A DNA stretch of 64,000 nucleotides from Paenibacillus oenotherae. GTDB taxonomy: Bacteria > Bacillota > Bacilli > Paenibacillales > Paenibacillaceae. This document shows, piece by piece, positions 45,907 to 54,587 of this stretch (position 1 is its first letter; each line of letters starts with the position of its first letter). The position numbers and the translations under genes were made by a program. The DNA lies in contig NZ_JAHZIJ010000001.1 in the NCBI RefSeq assembly GCF_019443105.1, positions 310,001 through 374,000 on the forward strand, in the 5' to 3' direction. Below the pieces are notes generated by a model. That model was not told the DNA's origin, ran no database searches, and saw only the letters and a list, made by a program, of their open reading frames with translations.

Positions 45907-46350
45907 TTAGATCCAGCGTTGAATCGTTTGAACATATTGAATCAGTTCATGCTCGGAGAAGAAAATGCCGATTTCCCGCTGTGCGCTCTCTGGAGAATCC
46001 GAGCCATGAATGAGATTAAAATTCGTATGTACCGCATAATCGGAGCGGATCGTGCCAGGAGCAGCGTCGATCGCGTTCGTCTTGCCGATTAGTGCACGAG
46101 CTAATGCGATTACATTATCCCCCTGCCACACCATGGCGAATACCGGGCCGGAGGTAATGAAATCAACAAGCGGCGGATAGAACGGTTTGCCTACATGTTC
46201 CGCGTAATGCTTCTCGGCCAGTTCAGGCGTAATTTGCAGCAGCTTGGCCGCTACCAGTTGCAGCCCTTTGCGCTCAAACCGCGACAAAATCTCCCCGATC
46301 AACCCACGCTGCACACCATCCGGCTTCACCATCAAAAACGTTCTTTCCAT
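45907..46350 (-). CDS. ndk: Nucleoside diphosphate kinase
   Basis: Balances NTP pools. 147 aa with the active-site His in [12 protein letters not shown] and the N-terminal [14 protein letters not shown]. Start [10 protein letters not shown] follows TTAAGGAGGTAAC. Order ndk-cheR-aroC as in B. subtilis. Confidence 0.97.
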   Translation of the reverse strand: MERTFLMVKPDGVQRGLIGEILSRFERKGLQLVAAKLLQITPELAEKHYAEHVGKPFYPPLVDFITSGPVFAMVWQGDNVIALARALIGKTNAIDAAPGTIRSDYAVHTNFNLIHGSDSPESAQREIGIFFSEHELIQYVQTIQRWI

Positions 46351-46370
46351 TGAAGTTACCTCCTTAAGAG

Positions 46371-46530
46371 TTTTGCGAGCCTTGCTGATATGACAGCTAG
46401 ACGTCATATCAAGAAAAACTCACTACGCAAGCATAAGCCAAGTTTTTGCGAGCCTTGCTGATCATCGTAAGCATAGGCTTACAATTGACGATCCACGCAC
46501 TTGCGAGAATGAGCAGCATTCGAGCAAGTG
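46371..46530 (-). promoter_or_regulatory. Structured region upstream of ndk
   Basis: A 19-bp direct repeat TTTTGCGAGCCTTGCTGAT occurs at 46371-46389 and 46444-46462. Three hairpins lie in the same stretch: GATATGAC/GTCATATC (46387-46410), GTAAGC/GCTTAC (46467-46482), and CACTTGC..GAATG / CATTC..GCAAGTG (46498-46530). No T-runs follow, so it is not a chain of terminators. Function unknown. Confidence 0.6.
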
Positions 46531-46635
46531 ACATTCCATAAGCGTCCGCGAAGAAAAAGGCAAGCTAAAATATTGTAAACCTAGATATGACAAATAATCC
46601 GAAAGTCATATCCAAACATTACCCCAAAAATAAGC

Positions 46636-46800
46636 GGGGTGGAAGAGAGGACAGCGGAGCGGGTGGAATCGTTCTGGAGAAGCGTTAGCGTTCGCCTTTG
46701 TCACTGGATTTCCACAGCTAGATCATTTATACAATGAAGAAATCCAGGGACAACAGCGATCGGAAGAATGATCCACGCGCGCAGCGTTGTCTTTTCCTCC
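46636..46800 (+). mobile_element. Decayed MITE-like element downstream of hepT
   Basis: Shares CAGCGGAGCGGG, TTCTGGAGAAGCGTTAGCG, TTCGCCTTTGT and ACAACAGCGATCGGAAG with the complete element at 45698-45890, but the terminal repeats are lost. A 30-bp segment at its end (AGAAGAATGATCCACGC) is duplicated at 46801-46835, next to the hepT stop. Confidence 0.65.
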
Positions 46801-46845
46801 AAGAAGAATGATCCACGCCCGCAGCGTCATCTTTCTCTCTCCCGC

Positions 46846-47820
46846 TTAATAGCTCCGCTTAGACACAAACCGCGCAATATCCGTCAAGCTTTTCTTAGCG
46901 GGAATGTTTGGCAGTTGATTCAGCGCGGCAATCGCCTTGGCGATATAGCGGCTAACCAAATCTTCAGCAATAGCGATGCCGCCGCTCTTACGTATTATGT
47001 TCAACACCGTATTCGTTTCCCCTGCTCCATCCGACTCGCGAATTTTATTAATTTCGTTTAAGAGCCCGTCGCGGAGGGCGGGTTCTTGAAGAGCGAGGAG
47101 CACAGGCAATGTTATATTGCCTTGGCGGATATCTGAGCCTGGAGGCTTGCCGATCTGCTTCTCCGTGCCAAGCAGGTCAAGCAGGTCATCGCCAATCTGA
47201 TAGGCCATGCCCACATTATAACCGAACCGGTACAATTGATTCGCGATTGTGCGATTCGCATCGGAAGCGACTGCTCCTAGCTGGCAGCTGATCGCGATCA
47301 GCAGAGCCGTCTTGCGCCGAATCCGCCGCAAATAATTGCGGATTGACTGCTCTGTATTAAAGAAATCGCGGATCTGCTCCATTTCGCCAACGCACATTTG
47401 CACCATCGCCTTGGACAAGATCTGATGAACAAGCGGATTGCGCAGCTCCGTTGCTACTGTGAGCGCTTTACCGTATATGTAGTCACCGGTGTACATAGCG
47501 ATCCGGTTGTCCCACTTGGACTTGACTGTGAGCTGGCCGCGGCGCGTCTGCGCATTGTCGATCACATCGTCATGCACAAGCGAAGCCATATGAATGAGCT
47601 CCAGCGGAACCGCGATGCGCTCCAGCACATCCAGACGGTAATCGCCGAATTTGCCGGCAAGCAGCACAAAAACAGGACGAATCCGTTTTCCTCCTGCTTT
47701 CAGCAAATGAGTCGACGTTTCGCTCAGAAGCGCATGATCCGATGTGACACTGCGTGCCAGCTCACGCTCGATGACATCAAGGTCACCTTTCATTTTCGCA
47801 TATAAATCGAGTAGTTTCAT
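46846..47820 (-). CDS. hepT: Heptaprenyl diphosphate synthase component II
   Basis: Catalytic subunit of the heterodimeric synthase that makes the C35 side chain of menaquinone-7. 324 aa trans-prenyltransferase with first Asp-rich motif in LVHDDVIDNAQTRRG and second in GMAYQIGDDLLDLLG. Overlaps mqnA by 4 bp. Confidence 0.95.
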   Translation of the reverse strand: MKLLDLYAKMKGDLDVIERELARSVTSDHALLSETSTHLLKAGGKRIRPVFVLLAGKFGDYRLDVLERIAVPLELIHMASLVHDDVIDNAQTRRGQLTVKSKWDNRIAMYTGDYIYGKALTVATELRNPLVHQILSKAMVQMCVGEMEQIRDFFNTEQSIRNYLRRIRRKTALLIAISCQLGAVASDANRTIANQLYRFGYNVGMAYQIGDDLLDLLGTEKQIGKPPGSDIRQGNITLPVLLALQEPALRDGLLNEINKIRESDGAGETNTVLNIIRKSGGIAIAEDLVSRYIAKAIAALNQLPNIPAKKSLTDIARFVSKRSY

Positions 47821-48677
47821 TCGTTCACCCGTATGGCCGTATTCTCTATAAAAAATTGCATGCGAACTTCATGACGAAGCAACCGCAGCTGCTGCGCATA
47901 GTCAAAGTAAAGCTTCAAGCCTGCTTGCTCCTCTGAACCGAAATCATAGGACAGCTCTTGAAAATAACGATCCCAATAGCCGCTCTCGCCGCCAAGCTGA
48001 CGGCAGGCCTGATCGATAAGCGGCCCGCGGTCCTTCAAGCTCTTCCGTTTGCTCTCGCTCAATGCACGCAGTACGGCTGCAACCTCTTGGGGCCGCTCCG
48101 CCGCCGTTTCCCTGCGCACAGCGAATAGGGCGAATGTCATGCCATAGCCTGTCCAACGCTGCCACAGCTCGCCGAGGTCAATAACCGTGAGACCCCTGTC
48201 CTGCCATGAGGCCTGAATCGCAGGATCGCCTATAAGAAGCGCCCCATCAGCATGCTGAAGCATGGAATCAAGATCCGGCTCCATCGTTACATAGGAAGGA
48301 TTCGCGCCATAATGGAGCGACATAATTATTTTCAATAAATTAATAGATGTGGCGGAAGTGGCCGTTAAAGCAATTGTGCCTTGCAGCACCCGTTCTAACG
48401 GCTCCTTCATAAATAATAAAATGGAATTCACACGCCCCTTGGCGCTTACGGACAAATCCGGCAGGAGCAAATAGTCATCTGCATGTTCCGCATAGGCGAA
48501 TGAAGACATCGCTGTGATATCCACTTCTCCCCGCTTCATTGCTCCATTAAGCGCCGACGGCACCCGTTTATCTATAATAAAGCGGTCGCCAGGCAGCATC
48601 TGTTCTGCGTAATGAAAAATCGGCCAAACGTTAGCGTAATCAATTCGTCCGATGGTGATCGGGCGGTGTAGCCCCAT
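47817..48677 (-). CDS. mqnA: Menaquinone (futalosine pathway) protein MqnA, chorismate dehydratase
   Basis: 286 aa periplasmic-binding-protein fold enzyme. The N-terminal IGRIDYANVWPIFHYAE and the later SATSINLLKIIM and LIGDPAIQA are typical of MqnA, which dehydrates chorismate to start the futalosine route. Start at 48677 has GGGGAG 9 bp upstream; the ATG three codons earlier touches that site. It overlaps the UbiX-type gene by 38 bp and hepT by 4 bp. MqnD is a related fold, but MqnA fits the N-terminal motif better. Confidence 0.88.
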   Translation of the reverse strand: MGLHRPITIGRIDYANVWPIFHYAEQMLPGDRFIIDKRVPSALNGAMKRGEVDITAMSSFAYAEHADDYLLLPDLSVSAKGRVNSILLFMKEPLERVLQGTIALTATSATSINLLKIIMSLHYGANPSYVTMEPDLDSMLQHADGALLIGDPAIQASWQDRGLTVIDLGELWQRWTGYGMTFALFAVRRETAAERPQEVAAVLRALSESKRKSLKDRGPLIDQACRQLGGESGYWDRYFQELSYDFGSEEQAGLKLYFDYAQQLRLLRHEVRMQFFIENTAIRVNE

Positions 48678-49302
48678 CCTGCTCATCTCCCCATCTTCTG
48701 TACAAATCATGATCGAGCGGCAATTGATCCAGCACCTTGCCCACAAGAAAATTAACAATATCATTCAGCGATTGAGGCCCATAGTAAAAGGCTGGCATTG
48801 CCGGAACCAGCTTTACTCCGAGCCTTGCAAGTGTCAGCATATTCTCCAAATGAATCGCATGCAGCGGTGTTTCGCGCGGGACAAGCACCAGCTTGCGCCC
48901 TTCTTTTAGCATAACATCAGCGGCACGAGTCATCAAATCATCAGAGATTCCATGCGCGATTGAAGCCAATGTTCCCATGGAGCAAGGCATGACAATCATC
49001 CCTTCCACCCGGAACGAACCGCTTGCGATAGACGCCCCGATATCCGCATTGGGATGGAAGATCAGTCTGCCTGAAGATAGATGATCCTTAAACTCCGCTT
49101 CGAGAGCAGCCTGACGCCGGGAGGTCTCCCAGCCAAGCTCCTCCTTCAGCACCCGCCAGCCCGCTTCTGTAACAATAAGGTGGACATCGATATCCATAGC
49201 CAACAGCACATGTATGAGCCGAGTGCCATATACGGAGCCGCTCGCTCCTGTAATTCCTACAACCCAACGCTTCCGGACTGCAGCTCCCGTCGAGTCTACC
49301 AT
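48640..49302 (-). CDS. ubiX: UbiX-type flavin prenyltransferase
   Basis: 220 aa flavoprotein of the UbiX/Pad1 fold with GITGASGSVYGTRL at the N-terminus, SMGTLASIAHGISDDLMTRA and the Pro-rich LVPRETPLHAIHLENM. Makes prenylated FMN used by UbiD-type decarboxylases. Between MqnA and the prenyltransferase it most likely serves futalosine-route menaquinone synthesis. Confidence 0.92.
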   Translation of the reverse strand: MVDSTGAAVRKRWVVGITGASGSVYGTRLIHVLLAMDIDVHLIVTEAGWRVLKEELGWETSRRQAALEAEFKDHLSSGRLIFHPNADIGASIASGSFRVEGMIVMPCSMGTLASIAHGISDDLMTRAADVMLKEGRKLVLVPRETPLHAIHLENMLTLARLGVKLVPAMPAFYYGPQSLNDIVNFLVGKVLDQLPLDHDLYRRWGDEQDGATPPDHHRTN

Positions 49303-50171
49303 TGGCGCAGCACCACCAAATCCAGCAGCGAGCTGGCGAAGATTACCATACTAAGAACGCCGTTCATTGTAAAAAAGGCCGTCTGAACCCGCGTCATATC
49401 CGCTTTCTTCACAAGCCAATGCTCATAGAATAGAATCACTGCCGCCGCTGCTGTTCCGAGCAGATAGCCCCAGCTCAGATCCGTCATCCAGAACAAGGCC
49501 AGGAATCCCACTGCCGTAACCGCGTGGAAACAGCGAGCAATCCAGAGCGCTCCCATCAGCCCGAAGCGGGCTGGAATGGAGTAAACGCCTTCCTTGCGGT
49601 CAAATTCGAAATCCTGGCAAGCATAGATAATGTCGAAGCCCGCAATCCAGAGCGCTACCGAACCATACAGCAGCCATGCCGAGAGGTCAAAAGCACCGGT
49701 AATGGCTACCCACCCGCCAAGCGGAGCAAGTCCGATCGTCAGACCAAGAAAAACATGGCATAGCCATGTAAACCGCTTCGTGTAGGAATAAAGCACAAGC
49801 ATAATGACAGCGACCGGCATCAGCTTCATGCAGATCGGATCCAGTCTGGAAGAAGCAACGAACAGAAGAACGAAGGATACCGCAATGAACAAGAACACTT
49901 CACCAGCGCGAAGCAGCCCGGCAGGAATCGCCCGTTTCTCTGTGCGCGGGTTCTTCTTGTCAATGGCACTGTCGATGACCCGGTTCAATCCCATTGCAGC
50001 GCTTCTTGCGCCAACCATGGCCAGTATAATCCAACCGATCTCGCCCCATTGCGGCAGACGCTTCTCCATGACGACTGCACCAAGCAGTGCGCCCATGAAG
50101 GCAAATGGAAGCGCAAAAATCGTATGTTCAAATTTGATCATTTCCAGAAAAATTTTAATTTTGCGAATCAT
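49296..50171 (-). CDS. mqnP: UbiA-family prenyltransferase (MqnP-type)
   Basis: 291 aa, about eight membrane helices. Asp-rich motifs NRVIDSAIDKKNPRT and DFEFDRKEGVYSIP are both present, the standard UbiA pair that binds the prenyl diphosphate via magnesium. It would attach the heptaprenyl chain to the aromatic ring. Start MIRKIKIFLEM overlaps the menG stop (ATGA). UbiA (4-hydroxybenzoate) annotation is an alternative, but the neighbours favour MqnP. Confidence 0.88.
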   Translation of the reverse strand: MIRKIKIFLEMIKFEHTIFALPFAFMGALLGAVVMEKRLPQWGEIGWIILAMVGARSAAMGLNRVIDSAIDKKNPRTEKRAIPAGLLRAGEVFLFIAVSFVLLFVASSRLDPICMKLMPVAVIMLVLYSYTKRFTWLCHVFLGLTIGLAPLGGWVAITGAFDLSAWLLYGSVALWIAGFDIIYACQDFEFDRKEGVYSIPARFGLMGALWIARCFHAVTAVGFLALFWMTDLSWGYLLGTAAAAVILFYEHWLVKKADMTRVQTAFFTMNGVLSMVIFASSLLDLVVLRQW

Positions 50172-50887
50172 GCTCCGTCCGTTCCCTTCGTCCCGATATG
50201 CAAGGCGGCAATTCCACCTGTTAGCGGATAAGCGCATACATTGCGTAATCCGATCTCCCGGTATATTTCTGCCAGCTGGTTCAAATCCGGAAACGTCTTG
50301 AGCGATTCAGGAAGCCACTTGTACTGCTCGTGGCGTTTGGCGAACAATTTGCCAAGCAGCGGCAGTATGCGTTCAAAATAGAAATAATAAACCGCTTTGA
50401 ACGGCTGCCACATCGGCTTGGACAGCTCCAGACAGACAACTTGTCCGCCAGGCTTGACTACGCGCATCATCTCCTGCAATACCTGCTTCAGATCCGGCAC
50501 ATTGCGCAGTGCGAAGCCAATCGTCGCATAGTCGAAGCGATTGTCCTCGAACGGCAGAGCCATGGCGTTGCCTTGCACAAGCGTAATTTGCTCCTGCAGC
50601 TTCTCTTTGTCTACCTTCTGCTTGCCGTAGTTCAGCATGTTCTGGCTGAAATCCAGCCCGACCATCTCCCCTGTGCCGCTGGAACGCGCGAGCGCAATCG
50701 TCCAATCGCATGTGCCGCAGCAAATATCGATGGCCGTTGCGCCCGGTTTGACGTCCATTTTGTTCATTGCAAATTTTCGCCATGCTTTATGTCTGCGCAT
50801 ACTGAGCAGATTATTCATCATATCATATTTGGGAGCTACGCTCTCGAACACCTCGTGGACAAACTGCTCCTTGGATTTGGCATTCAT
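50168..50887 (-). CDS. menG: Demethylmenaquinone methyltransferase
   Basis: Final methylation of menaquinone with SAM. 239 aa UbiE/MenG family: YDMMNNLLSMRRHKAWR, the SAM site AIDICCGTCDWTIAL, and FEDNRFDYATIGFALRNVPD. Order hepS-menG-(insert)-hepT resembles the gerC operon of B. subtilis. RBS GAAGGTGA. Confidence 0.95.
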   Translation of the reverse strand: MNAKSKEQFVHEVFESVAPKYDMMNNLLSMRRHKAWRKFAMNKMDVKPGATAIDICCGTCDWTIALARSSGTGEMVGLDFSQNMLNYGKQKVDKEKLQEQITLVQGNAMALPFEDNRFDYATIGFALRNVPDLKQVLQEMMRVVKPGGQVVCLELSKPMWQPFKAVYYFYFERILPLLGKLFAKRHEQYKWLPESLKTFPDLNQLAEIYREIGLRNVCAYPLTGGIAALHIGTKGTDGA

Positions 50888-50893
50888 TGGATG

Positions 50894-51763
50894 TCACCTT
50901 CTCTCGTTAAGGACCGAAGCCGCAGGAATTAGAGGGCGCAGAAATACGTCCCCGATTTGCATGAGCTCGCGCACGAGCTTGTCTGATTCAAGTCTCGAAG
51001 CGACTGCTTGAACGTGGTCAACCGACTTCTTCAGCTGATCAGCGAGCTGGCTGCGAATATTGTACTTGACCAGCAGGGAGGGAATGAACGCCGGCTCGCC
51101 GCTCTTCTCGGCCAGCTTGCGCTTCTCCTCATCACTACCCTCATGGAGAACATGCCAAAAACCCCAGCTGCCGTCGAAGCGCTCTGGCATATCGGTGCGG
51201 CTAAGCTCGTCCGCAACAACCTCGCATCTGCCTATTCCCTGCAGCAGCTCTGACCAAATACGCGCCACCCCGTCGTCCAGTATGCCGGTGAAGGCCTGGA
51301 ACAATTCCGTCCTGAGCTGCACGCATTGATTCAGATAATCTTCTGCTGTCACCTTGAGCTGCTGCATCCGCGTGTACAAGTTCATTTTCAACCGGTTGAC
51401 CTCGCAAATGCTGCTGCTGAGCCTGCGGATCATATCAACCTCGCCTGCCTGCGACAGCAGTTGGTAGAAGCGGCTGCTGAAGTAATCGCCTGCCAGCACC
51501 TTGAGCTGCCGGGACCGCATTTCGCGCTCCGACACATGGCCGGACTCGGAATCAATCATCTCATGCGTATCCATGCCCAATTGAACAAGTGAGGCTGCCA
51601 GCGAATATAGCTCTATGCTGGGCTGCGGTGTCCGCTGATTGGCCAAAAAAGCGAAGAGCAGCCGAATCCTTGAATCAGGGAAGGCCGGCAGCTCTGTGTA
51701 CGTTTGTATCATATCGTATTCCACGTACTTCTTAGCAATCTCTGGTATTCTATAAGATTTCAT
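50894..51763 (-). CDS. hepS: Heptaprenyl diphosphate synthase component I
   Basis: 289 aa, all-helical and without Asp-rich motifs, as expected for the regulatory, chain-length subunit (YTELPAFPDSRIRLLFAFLA and SSRFYQLLSQAGEVDMIRRL). It pairs with hepT. It lies 6 bp before menG. Confidence 0.88.
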   Translation of the reverse strand: MKSYRIPEIAKKYVEYDMIQTYTELPAFPDSRIRLLFAFLANQRTPQPSIELYSLAASLVQLGMDTHEMIDSESGHVSEREMRSRQLKVLAGDYFSSRFYQLLSQAGEVDMIRRLSSSICEVNRLKMNLYTRMQQLKVTAEDYLNQCVQLRTELFQAFTGILDDGVARIWSELLQGIGRCEVVADELSRTDMPERFDGSWGFWHVLHEGSDEEKRKLAEKSGEPAFIPSLLVKYNIRSQLADQLKKSVDHVQAVASRLESDKLVRELMQIGDVFLRPLIPAASVLNERR

Positions 51764-51853
51764 TAGGTCAAGCCTCCGGACGGATCAGCGAAAGTCTAGC
51801 TGTTCTACAATCTAAATTATTATAGCATTTTGTTTACCGTTTCGCTACAGATC

Positions 51854-52432
51854 TCATTGCAATCGGCTGCTTCCGATATCTGAGAATAACAGCCTCAGAC
51901 GCCCTCGCCAAAGAGGATCTGTAAAGGGATTTTCGTCATTCAGACCCATCACTCCCTCTGCAAGCCATTGATCTGAACGCCTCGCATCTGCCGCCGCGAG
52001 CATGCGCAAATCCGCTGACCGGCTTGCTCTTTCATCCTCTGCGTGAGCGCTTCCCTGCAAGGTATCGATAGTCTCCATGTAACGAATGAGCACCCTGTTC
52101 ACATTGCTTGTTCGCATGAACGCCAGATGCAGGAGTCGCTGCATATCGCCAGCCCATACGCGTGAATTGTCCCGCGCGGCGTCAACGGACAAATCTACTG
52201 ACAGCACCGCCTGCTTCCAGTCGACTTTTATGATTTTGAGCTGAAGCTGCAAGCCGAGCATATGATCAACCAGATTATCCGAGCTGAGTCTGATAAGCGG
52301 CGCAGAACGAAAGACCGCCAGATCGCTATCCACCGCTGCATCGCGGCCCTTCATATGCGGCAGCACCGATAAGGAAACTGTAATTGCCGCTGTCACTGCC
52401 GAAGCAAGGAGAATCCTCCTCCAAACGGACAT
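51854..52432 (-). CDS. Single-pass membrane or secreted protein of unknown function
   Basis: 192 aa. N-terminal signal anchor (RILLASAVTAAITVSLSVLP) and an external alpha/beta region with VDWKQAVLSVDLSVDA. No family recognised. Start MSVWRRIL has GGAGGAG 7 bp upstream. It sits between the mtrB terminator and hepS. Confidence 0.7.
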   Translation of the reverse strand: MSVWRRILLASAVTAAITVSLSVLPHMKGRDAAVDSDLAVFRSAPLIRLSSDNLVDHMLGLQLQLKIIKVDWKQAVLSVDLSVDAARDNSRVWAGDMQRLLHLAFMRTSNVNRVLIRYMETIDTLQGSAHAEDERASRSADLRMLAAADARRSDQWLAEGVMGLNDENPFTDPLWRGRLRLLFSDIGSSRLQ

Positions 52433-52478
52433 CAAGCATCTCCTCCGCAAGAAGAATGTCCTACTTCTAACAGTGTAT

Positions 52479-52506
52479 ATAAAAAAAAGCAGGCTATGCC
52501 TGCTTT
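52479..52506 (-). terminator. Terminator of mtrB
   Basis: AAAGCAGGC / GCCTGCTTT (52498-52506 with 52486-52494), 3-nt loop, then TTTTT on the minus strand, 8 bp after the mtrB stop. Confidence 0.92.
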
Positions 52507-52513
52507 CGATCAA

Positions 52514-52735
52514 TTAGTCTTCGGTATCGATGACACCGTGCTTGGTCATAACCGTAGCTTTGCCGCGAATCTTGATAGCTGAGGTATGATCGGTGAATTG
52601 CGCAATGAGCACTTCGCCCTTGTCGAGCTTCTCGGTATGGTGGAACTTGGTATCCTGTCCGCGAGTCAGACCGATTACTTGCACACCTTGCGACTTGGCT
52701 TTAACTACGATGTATTCATTCTGAGCGTCCTTCAT
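52514..52735 (-). CDS. mtrB: trp RNA-binding attenuation protein TRAP
   Basis: 73 aa. It forms an 11-mer ring that binds tryptophan and GAG/TAG repeats in RNA. Key features are present: the tryptophan-binding loop [16 protein letters not shown], the RNA-binding [14 protein letters not shown] with its Lys and Arg. It matches the binding array before trpE in this window. The usual partner mtrA (folE) is absent; the gene follows tRNA-Pro and its terminator. Confidence 0.96.
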   Translation of the reverse strand: MKDAQNEYIVVKAKSQGVQVIGLTRGQDTKFHHTEKLDKGEVLIAQFTDHTSAIKIRGKATVMTKHGVIDTED

Positions 52736-52765
52736 ATGTTGTCATCTCCCTTCGCTATCGTTGAT

Positions 52766-52807
52766 GAAAAAACTGCCTCCCGAACGGCTATGCTCAGGAC
52801 GGCAGTT
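52766..52807 (-). terminator. Terminator between tRNA-Pro and mtrB
   Basis: AACTGCC / GGCAGTT (52801-52807 with 52771-52777) enclosing further pairing, then TTTTTT on the minus strand. It separates the tRNA from mtrB unless read through. Confidence 0.8.
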
Positions 52808-52822
52808 ATGCTGGCCATATAA

Positions 52823-52899
52823 TGGTCGGGTGTACCGGATTTGAACTGGCGACCTCTACCACCCCAAGGTAGCGCTCTACCAAGCTGAGCTAACACCCG
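52823..52899 (-). tRNA. tRNA-Pro (anticodon GGG), CCA encoded
   Basis: 77 nt cloverleaf. Acceptor CGGGTGT / ACACCCG, D arm GCTC / GAGC, anticodon stem CTACC / GGTAG with loop TTGGGGT (anticodon GGG for CCC/CCU), T loop TTCAAAT, discriminator A and an encoded CCA. The T stem GCCAG / CCGGT has a G-U pair and an A-C mismatch at 52-62. Confidence 0.93.
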
Positions 52900-52965
52900 A
52901 TATCATTCGTTCTCCTGCTGCCTCTTCATGATAATAATGACAATTGCCCGAGAACCGCAATGACC

Positions 52966-52994
52966 AGTCTACTGGATTTCCATAGTGATGTCAA
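52966..52994 (-). promoter_or_regulatory. SigA promoter of the tRNA-Pro gene
   Basis: -35 TTGACA (52989-52994), 17-bp spacer, -10 TAGACT (52966-52971) on the minus strand, about 67 bp before the tRNA. Confidence 0.88.
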
Positions 52995-53008
52995 TACAGA
53001 TTTGTTAT

Positions 53009-53044
53009 GAAAAACGCCCGAATGCGCAGAGGCATCCGGACGTT
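53009..53044 (-). terminator. Terminator of hbs
   Basis: 13-bp stem with G-U wobbles (53032-53044 with 53013-53025), short loop, TTTTT tail on the minus strand, 22 bp after the hbs stop. Confidence 0.9.
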
Positions 53045-53065
53045 ATCGGCGGCATATGCCGTGAC

Positions 53066-53341
53066 TTATTTGGAGCAAAGGTCTTTCAGCGATTTACCCG
53101 CTTTAAACGTAGGGATTTTGCTCGCTGGGATGTCGATCTCCTGACCCGTTTGCGGATTGCGTCCTTTACGAGCTTCGCGGCTCTTCACCTCGAAGTTTCC
53201 GAATCCGACCAGTTGCACTTTATCACCGCTTTGCAGCGCGTCGGAGACGGCGTCAAAAACGGCATCAACCGCTTTCGATGCGTCTTTCTTGGAAAGGTCA
53301 GTCAATTCGGCTACTTTCGCAATCAGTTCCGTTTTGTTCAA
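53066..53341 (-). CDS. hbs: DNA-binding protein HU
   Basis: 91-aa histone-like protein: [40 protein letters not shown] (the DNA-binding arm) and [16 protein letters not shown]. It starts at a TTG (53339-53341, LNKTELIAK) with a GGGGAGGTGA ribosome site 6 bp upstream; an ATG eight codons earlier lies before that site and is rejected. Confidence 0.96.
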   Translation of the reverse strand: MNKTELIAKVAELTDLSKKDASKAVDAVFDAVSDALQSGDKVQLVGFGNFEVKSREARKGRNPQTGQEIDIPASKIPTFKAGKSLKDLCSK

Positions 53342-53600
53342 TTCTTTCACCTCCCCTGACAGCATCTCATGAGTACATCATTATCATTCTGTTTTACCGA
53401 AACCTGAGAATTTATACCTGCAGGCTCTGCGTAAACGATATCGCCTCATAGTCAGGACAACGAGTGTTTGCCGCTCTCGTTCATCAGAATGTGGATAAGT
53501 TTGTAACTCCTTCATGCTGAACATGAACAGATTTATAGTAATACAGTGAAAATAGAATTTCAAGGGCCTTAGGAAGTTTTAAAGCGCTGCAGCCCGGTTT

Positions 53601-54587
53601 TTATTGTTTTTTGCGGTTCAAATGAATGAAAGTAACCGCTAAAGCGAGCACCAGCACGCTTCCCTTGACAATATCGTTTGTATAGTATTGCAGGTTCATC
53701 ATCGTCATTCCGTTCAACAGAACACCGATCAGAACCGCGCCGAAGAACGTCCCGATCACGTTCGGCTTGCCCGCACCCAGCACCGAATATCCGACAAAAA
53801 CAGCGGCAACGGACTCCATGAGCAGCGAGGCTCCTGCATCGACCTGCCCTGTCCCTACCCGGGCCGCGAACAGAATGCCGCCAATAGCAGCAAACACTCC
53901 AGATGCCACATAGGCCGCTGTGCGGATTCTTTTTACACGTACGCCGGATAATCTTGCTGCTTCTTCATTGCCGCCTGTCATCGCCATCTGACGGCCATAT
54001 TTCGTATAGGTGAAGAACAGATGCACGAGAACAACGGCAATGATCATCAGAATGACCGGAACGGGTATCCCGAGCCATTTGCCTTGTCCCAGCCACAGGA
54101 ATGATTCATCGAAGGTTCCCGGCGCTGTCGTGCCATCAGTCAGCTGCATATTATTATAGATGGAATAGCCTTTTGTAAACGTTTTGTGAACACCTGCCAC
54201 AATATACATAATTGCCAGTGTAGCTAACAGATCTGGAATGCGTATGCGGACGATGAGAAGCGAGTTGATAAGCCCGACGATCGCCCCCAGTACAAGCGGT
54301 AAAATAATAACGACATACAGCGGCTGCTCATACCATACCATTAACGCCGCAGCTACGACCGTAGTCAGCGATACTGTCGAGCCCACTGACAAATCGAAGC
54401 CATCCACCGTCAAAGAGAATGTCACGCCGATAGCAACAAACGTCACAATCGAGATCGACCGCAATATATCCGTCAGATTGCCGTAGGTGAAGAAATTTTC
54501 ATTCCATAGTGAGAAAAATAGTATAACAAAAGCAATAATCATCAAGGATCCATATCTGAATGTAAAGTCCATCGCCTTGCTCTTCAT
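53601..54587 (-). CDS. Sugar ABC transporter permease (RbsC-like)
   Basis: 328 aa, eight to ten membrane helices, BPD_transp_2 family (SVGSTVSLTTVVAAALMVW, GGNEEAARLSGVRVKRIRTA is the EAA-like loop, GTGQVDAGASLLMESVAAVF). It overlaps the ATPase gene by 4 bp. Third gene of a ribose/xylose-type carbohydrate uptake operon. No clear terminator follows before hbs. Confidence 0.92.
   Translation of the reverse strand: MKSKAMDFTFRYGSLMIIAFVILFFSLWNENFFTYGNLTDILRSISIVTFVAIGVTFSLTVDGFDLSVGSTVSLTTVVAAALMVWYEQPLYVVIILPLVLGAIVGLINSLLIVRIRIPDLLATLAIMYIVAGVHKTFTKGYSIYNNMQLTDGTTAPGTFDESFLWLGQGKWLGIPVPVILMIIAVVLVHLFFTYTKYGRQMAMTGGNEEAARLSGVRVKRIRTAAYVASGVFAAIGGILFAARVGTGQVDAGASLLMESVAAVFVGYSVLGAGKPNVIGTFFGAVLIGVLLNGMTMMNLQYYTNDIVKGSVLVLALAVTFIHLNRKKQ

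Noticed and set aside
53342-53365. ATG start of hbs eight codons upstream
   Set aside because: It lies before the strong GGGGAGGTGA site; HU proteins begin at (M)NKTELI, which matches the TTG.
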